From DATBDM01 sp036269915 (lineage in GTDB: Bacteria > Actinomycetota > Thermoleophilia > Solirubrobacterales > Solirubrobacteraceae): a DNA stretch of 15,117 bases. This document shows positions 12,768-15,117 of this stretch, piece after piece (positions within the stretch are counted from its first letter, which is position 1; each line of letters opens with the position of its first letter). The position numbers and the translations under genes were made by a program. The notes beneath the pieces were generated by a model, which did not search any database, was not told the origin of the DNA, and worked only from the letters and a program-made list of their open reading frames with translations. The stretch spans positions 1 through 15,117 of the forward strand of contig DATBDM010000057.1 of the NCBI GenBank assembly GCA_036269915.1. Direction: 5' to 3'.

Positions 12768-13709
12768 GTGGAGCGGCGGCCGGTCGCGGGGCGCGAGGCG
12801 GGCGCGATCGGCCTCGGCTGCATGCCGATCTCGTGGGCCTACGGGCCCGGCGAGGGCGACGGGACGCGGGTCATCGAGCGCGCGCTCGACCGCGGCGCGA
12901 CGCTCCTCGACACCGCCGACGTCTACGGGTTGGGCGAGAACGAGCGCATCGTCGGGCGGGCGGTCGGGGGCCGCCGCGACGAGGCCGTGCTCGCGACGAA
13001 GTGCGGGCTGACCGTCGAGGACGTGGCGACCTACCGGCTCGGACGGGACGCCCGCCCGGAGATGGTGCGCGCGGCGATCGACGGCTCGCTCGAGCGGCTC
13101 GGCACCGATCGCGTCGACCTCTGGTACCTGCACCGCGTCGATCCCGGCGTGCCGGTCGAGGAGACCGTCGGCGCGATGGCGGAGGCGGTCGCCGCCGGCA
13201 AGGCGCTGGCGCTCGGGCTCTCCGAGGTCGACGTGCCGACGCTCGAGCGCGCGATGGCGGTCCACCCGATCGCGGCCGTGCAGTCCGAGCTGTCGCTGTG
13301 GACGCGCGACGCGCTCGCCGACGTCGTCCCGTTCTGCGCCGAGCACGGAATCGCGTTCGTGCCCTTCTCCCCGCTCGGCCGCGGCTTCTTGACCGGCTCG
13401 CTGGGCGCCGCCACGACGTTCGCGCCGGGCGACATGCGCGGTCACAACCCGCGCTTCACGCCCGACGCGCTCGAGGCCAACCAGGCGATCGCCGGCGCGG
13501 TGCGCTCGGTCGCCGAGCGCGCCGAGGCGACTCCGGCCCAGGTCGCCATCGCCTGGGTCCTCGCCCAGGGCTCGCACGTCGTCCCGATCCCGGGCACCCG
13601 CCGGATCGCCTACCTCGAGGACAACCTCGCCGCCGCCGAGCTCGAGCTGTCCGCGGAGCTGCTGGCCGAGCTCGACGCGCTGCCGGAGCCGGTCGGGCCG
13701 CGCTACTAG
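12768..13709 (+). CDS. Aldo/keto reductase
   Basis: This 313-residue NADPH-dependent TIM-barrel oxidoreductase belongs to the YajO/AKR11-13-like group of bacterial aldo/keto reductases. The active-site tetrad is complete: D48 and Y53 in LLDTADVYG, K78 in VLATKCG, and H122 in DLWYLHRVD. Other family blocks are IGLGCMPISWAYG, VAAGKALALGLSEV, VQSELSLWTRD, FVPFSPLGRGFLTG and, for the NADPH phosphate, VVPIPGTRRIAYLEDNLAAA. The start is GTG at 12768, one base after the propeller stop, with GGGCTGAGG overlapping as a possible binding site, so the two are probably translationally coupled. The natural substrate cannot be told. Its TAG stop shares three bases with the stop of hisF on the other strand. 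Confidence 0.94.
   Translation: MERRPVAGREAGAIGLGCMPISWAYGPGEGDGTRVIERALDRGATLLDTADVYGLGENERIVGRAVGGRRDEAVLATKCGLTVEDVATYRLGRDARPEMVRAAIDGSLERLGTDRVDLWYLHRVDPGVPVEETVGAMAEAVAAGKALALGLSEVDVPTLERAMAVHPIAAVQSELSLWTRDALADVVPFCAEHGIAFVPFSPLGRGFLTGSLGAATTFAPGDMRGHNPRFTPDALEANQAIAGAVRSVAERAEATPAQVAIAWVLAQGSHVVPIPGTRRIAYLEDNLAAAELELSAELLAELDALPEPVGPRY
13706..13709. other. CTAG palindrome serving as stop codon on both strands
   Basis: The plus-strand aldo/keto reductase ends with TAG at 13707-13709 and the minus-strand hisF ends with TAG at 13708-13706, so four bases carry both stops. A short gcgct/agcgc stem with a three-base loop (13700-13704 with 13708-13712) surrounds it. No U-tract is seen on either side, so transcripts probably run into the opposite gene. 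Confidence 0.9.
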
Positions 13710-14461
13710 CGCCGGACGGGGATGCCCGCGTCCGCGAGCGCGTCCTTGACCTGGGCGACCGTGTACTGCCCGTAGTGGAAGATCGAGGCGCAGAGGACCG
13801 CGTCGGCGCCGGCGCCGAGGCCCTCGACCAGGTGGCGCGGCTCGCCGGCGCCGCCCGAGGCGATCACCGGCACGTCGACCGTCGAGGAGATCGCATCGAG
13901 CAGCGCGAGGTCGTAGCCGTCACGGGTGCCGTCGCGGTCCATCGAGGTGAGCAGGATCTCCCCCGCCCCGCGCTCGACGCCCTCGCGCGCCCAGGCGACG
14001 GCGTCGCGTCCCGTCGGCGTGCGGCCGCCGGCCACGTAGGCCTCCCACGACGCGTCGGCGCCCGCCTTCGCGTCGATCGCCAGCACGACGCACTGCGCGC
14101 CGAACACCTGCGCGAGCTCGTCGATCAGCTCGGGGCGGGCGAGCGCGGCGGAGTTGATCGACACCTTGTCGGCGCCGGCGTCGAGCACCGCCTGGGCGTC
14201 GGCGACCTCGCGGACCCCGCCGCCGATCGTGAAGGGCACGAAGACCTCGTCCGCGGCGCGGCGGGCGAGCTCGACCACGGTCGAGCGCTTGTCGGAGGTC
14301 GCCGTGATGTCGAGGAAGACGAGCTCGTCGGCGCCCTCGGCGTCGTAGTGGGCGGCGAGCTCGACCGGGTCGCCCGCGTCGCGGATGTCGATGAAGCGCG
14401 TGCCCTTGACGACGCGCCCGGCGTCCACGTCCATGCAGGGGATCACGCGCTTGTAGTGCAC
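13706..14461 (-). CDS. hisF: Imidazole glycerol phosphate synthase, cyclase subunit
   Basis: HisF takes ammonia from HisH and converts PRFAR to imidazole glycerol phosphate and AICAR, linking histidine and purine synthesis. The 251-residue protein is of normal length and carries both catalytic aspartates at the family positions: D11 in KRVIPCMDV and D130 in VLAIDAKAG. The phosphate-binding loops VPFTIGGGVREV (75-86) and VIASGGAGEPRHL are present, as is LLTSMDRDGTRDGYD. The start is GTG at 14461. No other his gene is in view, so it stands apart from hisH/hisA or at the end of a differently arranged set. It is 23 bases downstream of a GGDEF gene and converges on the aldo/keto reductase with overlapping stops. 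Confidence 0.97.
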   Translation of the reverse strand: MHYKRVIPCMDVDAGRVVKGTRFIDIRDAGDPVELAAHYDAEGADELVFLDITATSDKRSTVVELARRAADEVFVPFTIGGGVREVADAQAVLDAGADKVSINSAALARPELIDELAQVFGAQCVVLAIDAKAGADASWEAYVAGGRTPTGRDAVAWAREGVERGAGEILLTSMDRDGTRDGYDLALLDAISSTVDVPVIASGGAGEPRHLVEGLGAGADAVLCASIFHYGQYTVAQVKDALADAGIPVRR

Positions 14462-14484
14462 CCGTCCGAGTCTGGCAGGCGCCT

Positions 14485-15117
14485 TCAGGCGACCCGGGCG
14501 CGCCCACGCGGGCGCCGGGTGCGCGACTCGCGCTTGCGCTCGAGCGCGGCGGCGTCGGCGACGGCCAGCAGACGGTCGGGCTCCTCGCCGTCGATCGGGT
14601 AGATCGCCGCGCCGACGCTCGCCCGCACGCCGGTCACCCCCGCCGAGATGCGCGCCAGCGAGCGATGCACGCGCTCCTGGAGGTACTCGGCGCCCGGCGC
14701 GTCGGTCTGCGGGGCGAGGACGCAGAACTCGTCGCCGCCGAGGCGCACGACCGTGTCCTGCTCGCGCACGACGTCGATGAGCGCGACGCCGACCTCGCGC
14801 AGCACCTCGTCGCCGGCGTCGTGGCCGAAGCGGTCGTTGACCGCCTTGAAGCCGTCGAGGTCGAGGACCAGCACGGTGAAGGGCTGGTTCTGGCGGCGAT
14901 GGCGCGTGACCTCGTAGCGGAGCCGCTCGTCGAGCATCCGGCGGTTGCCGAGCCCGGTCAGCGGGTCGCGCAGAGCGAAGCGCCGCATCGCGTCGCGCTC
15001 GCGCTGGAGCCGGCCACGCAGGAGGATCAGGATGCCGGCGCTGGCGGGCGCGGCGACGACGGCCAGCGGCGCCGGCGGCGACGCGAACCCCGCCCCCACC
15101 ATCACGATCCCGGCCGC
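14485..15117 (-). CDS. GGDEF diguanylate cyclase, N-terminus cut by window edge
   Basis: This frame runs open through the right edge. GTG (15105) and ATG (15102) codons occur near the edge, but the upstream codons (AAGIV) continue a hydrophobic stretch, so the gene probably extends beyond. A hydrophobic segment (VVAAPASAGILILL) is followed by a short basic linker and a full GGDEF domain: DPLTGLGNRRMLDERL, LDLDGFKAVNDRFGHDAGDEVL, and RLGGDEFCVL with the active-site loop intact. The inhibitory RxxD site is present five residues before GGDEF (REQD-TVVRL). It therefore should make cyclic di-GMP with product inhibition at the membrane. The end is unusual: the expected AD.AMY.AK..GRNR region reads ADAAALERKRESRTR and runs into a basic tail. 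The sensory part is outside the window. Confidence 0.9.
   Translation of the reverse strand, partial: AAGIVMVGAGFASPPAPLAVVAAPASAGILILLRGRLQRERDAMRRFALRDPLTGLGNRRMLDERLRYEVTRHRRQNQPFTVLVLDLDGFKAVNDRFGHDAGDEVLREVGVALIDVVREQDTVVRLGGDEFCVLAPQTDAPGAEYLQERVHRSLARISAGVTGVRASVGAAIYPIDGEEPDRLLAVADAAALERKRESRTRRPRGRARVA

Noticed and set aside
11342..12823. 493-residue minus-strand frame opposite the propeller gene
   Set aside because: No domain or motif is visible; it is Arg/Val/Asp-rich as expected from a shadow of the propeller codons.
12833..14602. 589-residue plus-strand frame across the aldo/keto reductase and hisF
   Set aside because: It crosses two well-supported genes in the wrong frame and strand, and is low-complexity Arg-rich.
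1..15117. tRNA or rRNA genes, insertion sequences, prophage, toxin-antitoxin or defence genes
   Set aside because: No cloverleaf, rRNA block, transposase motif, terminal repeats or recognisable defence domain was seen. All sizeable stretches are accounted for by core genes.

Overview
The window is very GC-rich chromosomal DNA, densely packed with housekeeping genes. By eye third codon positions are almost always G or C, and many starts are GTG. The gene set is that of a Gram-positive-type bacterium: sepF, yggT, a class II tRNA nucleotidyltransferase and a short EF-Ts. GC content, codon use and the actinobacterial-looking membrane proteins point to a high-GC actinobacterium. uppS lies between frr and cdsA, an order I associate with Firmicutes rather than typical Actinomycetia. 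My best guess is therefore a deep-branching actinobacterial lineage such as Thermoleophilia/Solirubrobacterales; this is an inference and was not searched.

Layout. (1) 1-4555, minus strand: rpsB-tsf-pyrH-frr-uppS-cdsA (cdsA cut by the left edge), covering ribosomal protein S2, EF-Ts, UMP kinase, ribosome recycling factor, undecaprenyl-PP synthase and CDP-diacylglycerol synthase. Every junction overlaps by 1 or 4 bases. S2 is about twice normal length because of a long low-complexity C-terminal extension. (2) 4556-4824: the only sizeable intergenic region, with two perfect hairpins in the likely rpsB leader, a weak promoter candidate and a G-quadruplex motif. (3) 4825-11332, minus strand: a second long tight run, tRNA nucleotidyltransferase-pgeF-yggS-small ORF-membrane ORF-sepF-proC-yggT-lspA-rluD. 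It resembles the division-linked ylm cluster of Gram-positives, without ftsZ or divIVA in view and with two genes of unknown function inserted upstream of sepF. (4) 11357-13709, plus strand: a membrane-anchored eight-repeat beta-propeller protein and an aldo/keto reductase, 1 bp apart. (5) 13706-15117, minus strand: hisF, and a GGDEF diguanylate cyclase running off the right edge. The aldo/keto reductase and hisF converge and share the bases of their stop codons.

Functionally the left half couples translation factors to nucleotide, cell-wall-carrier and phospholipid synthesis. The middle run joins tRNA and rRNA maturation with Z-ring tethering, PLP homeostasis, proline synthesis and lipoprotein processing. 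I see no prophage, transposon, CRISPR array, tRNA, rRNA or defence system. The least ordinary items are the S2 extension, the paired rpsB leader hairpins, the two unknown genes in the division cluster and small hairpins beside sepF and proC.
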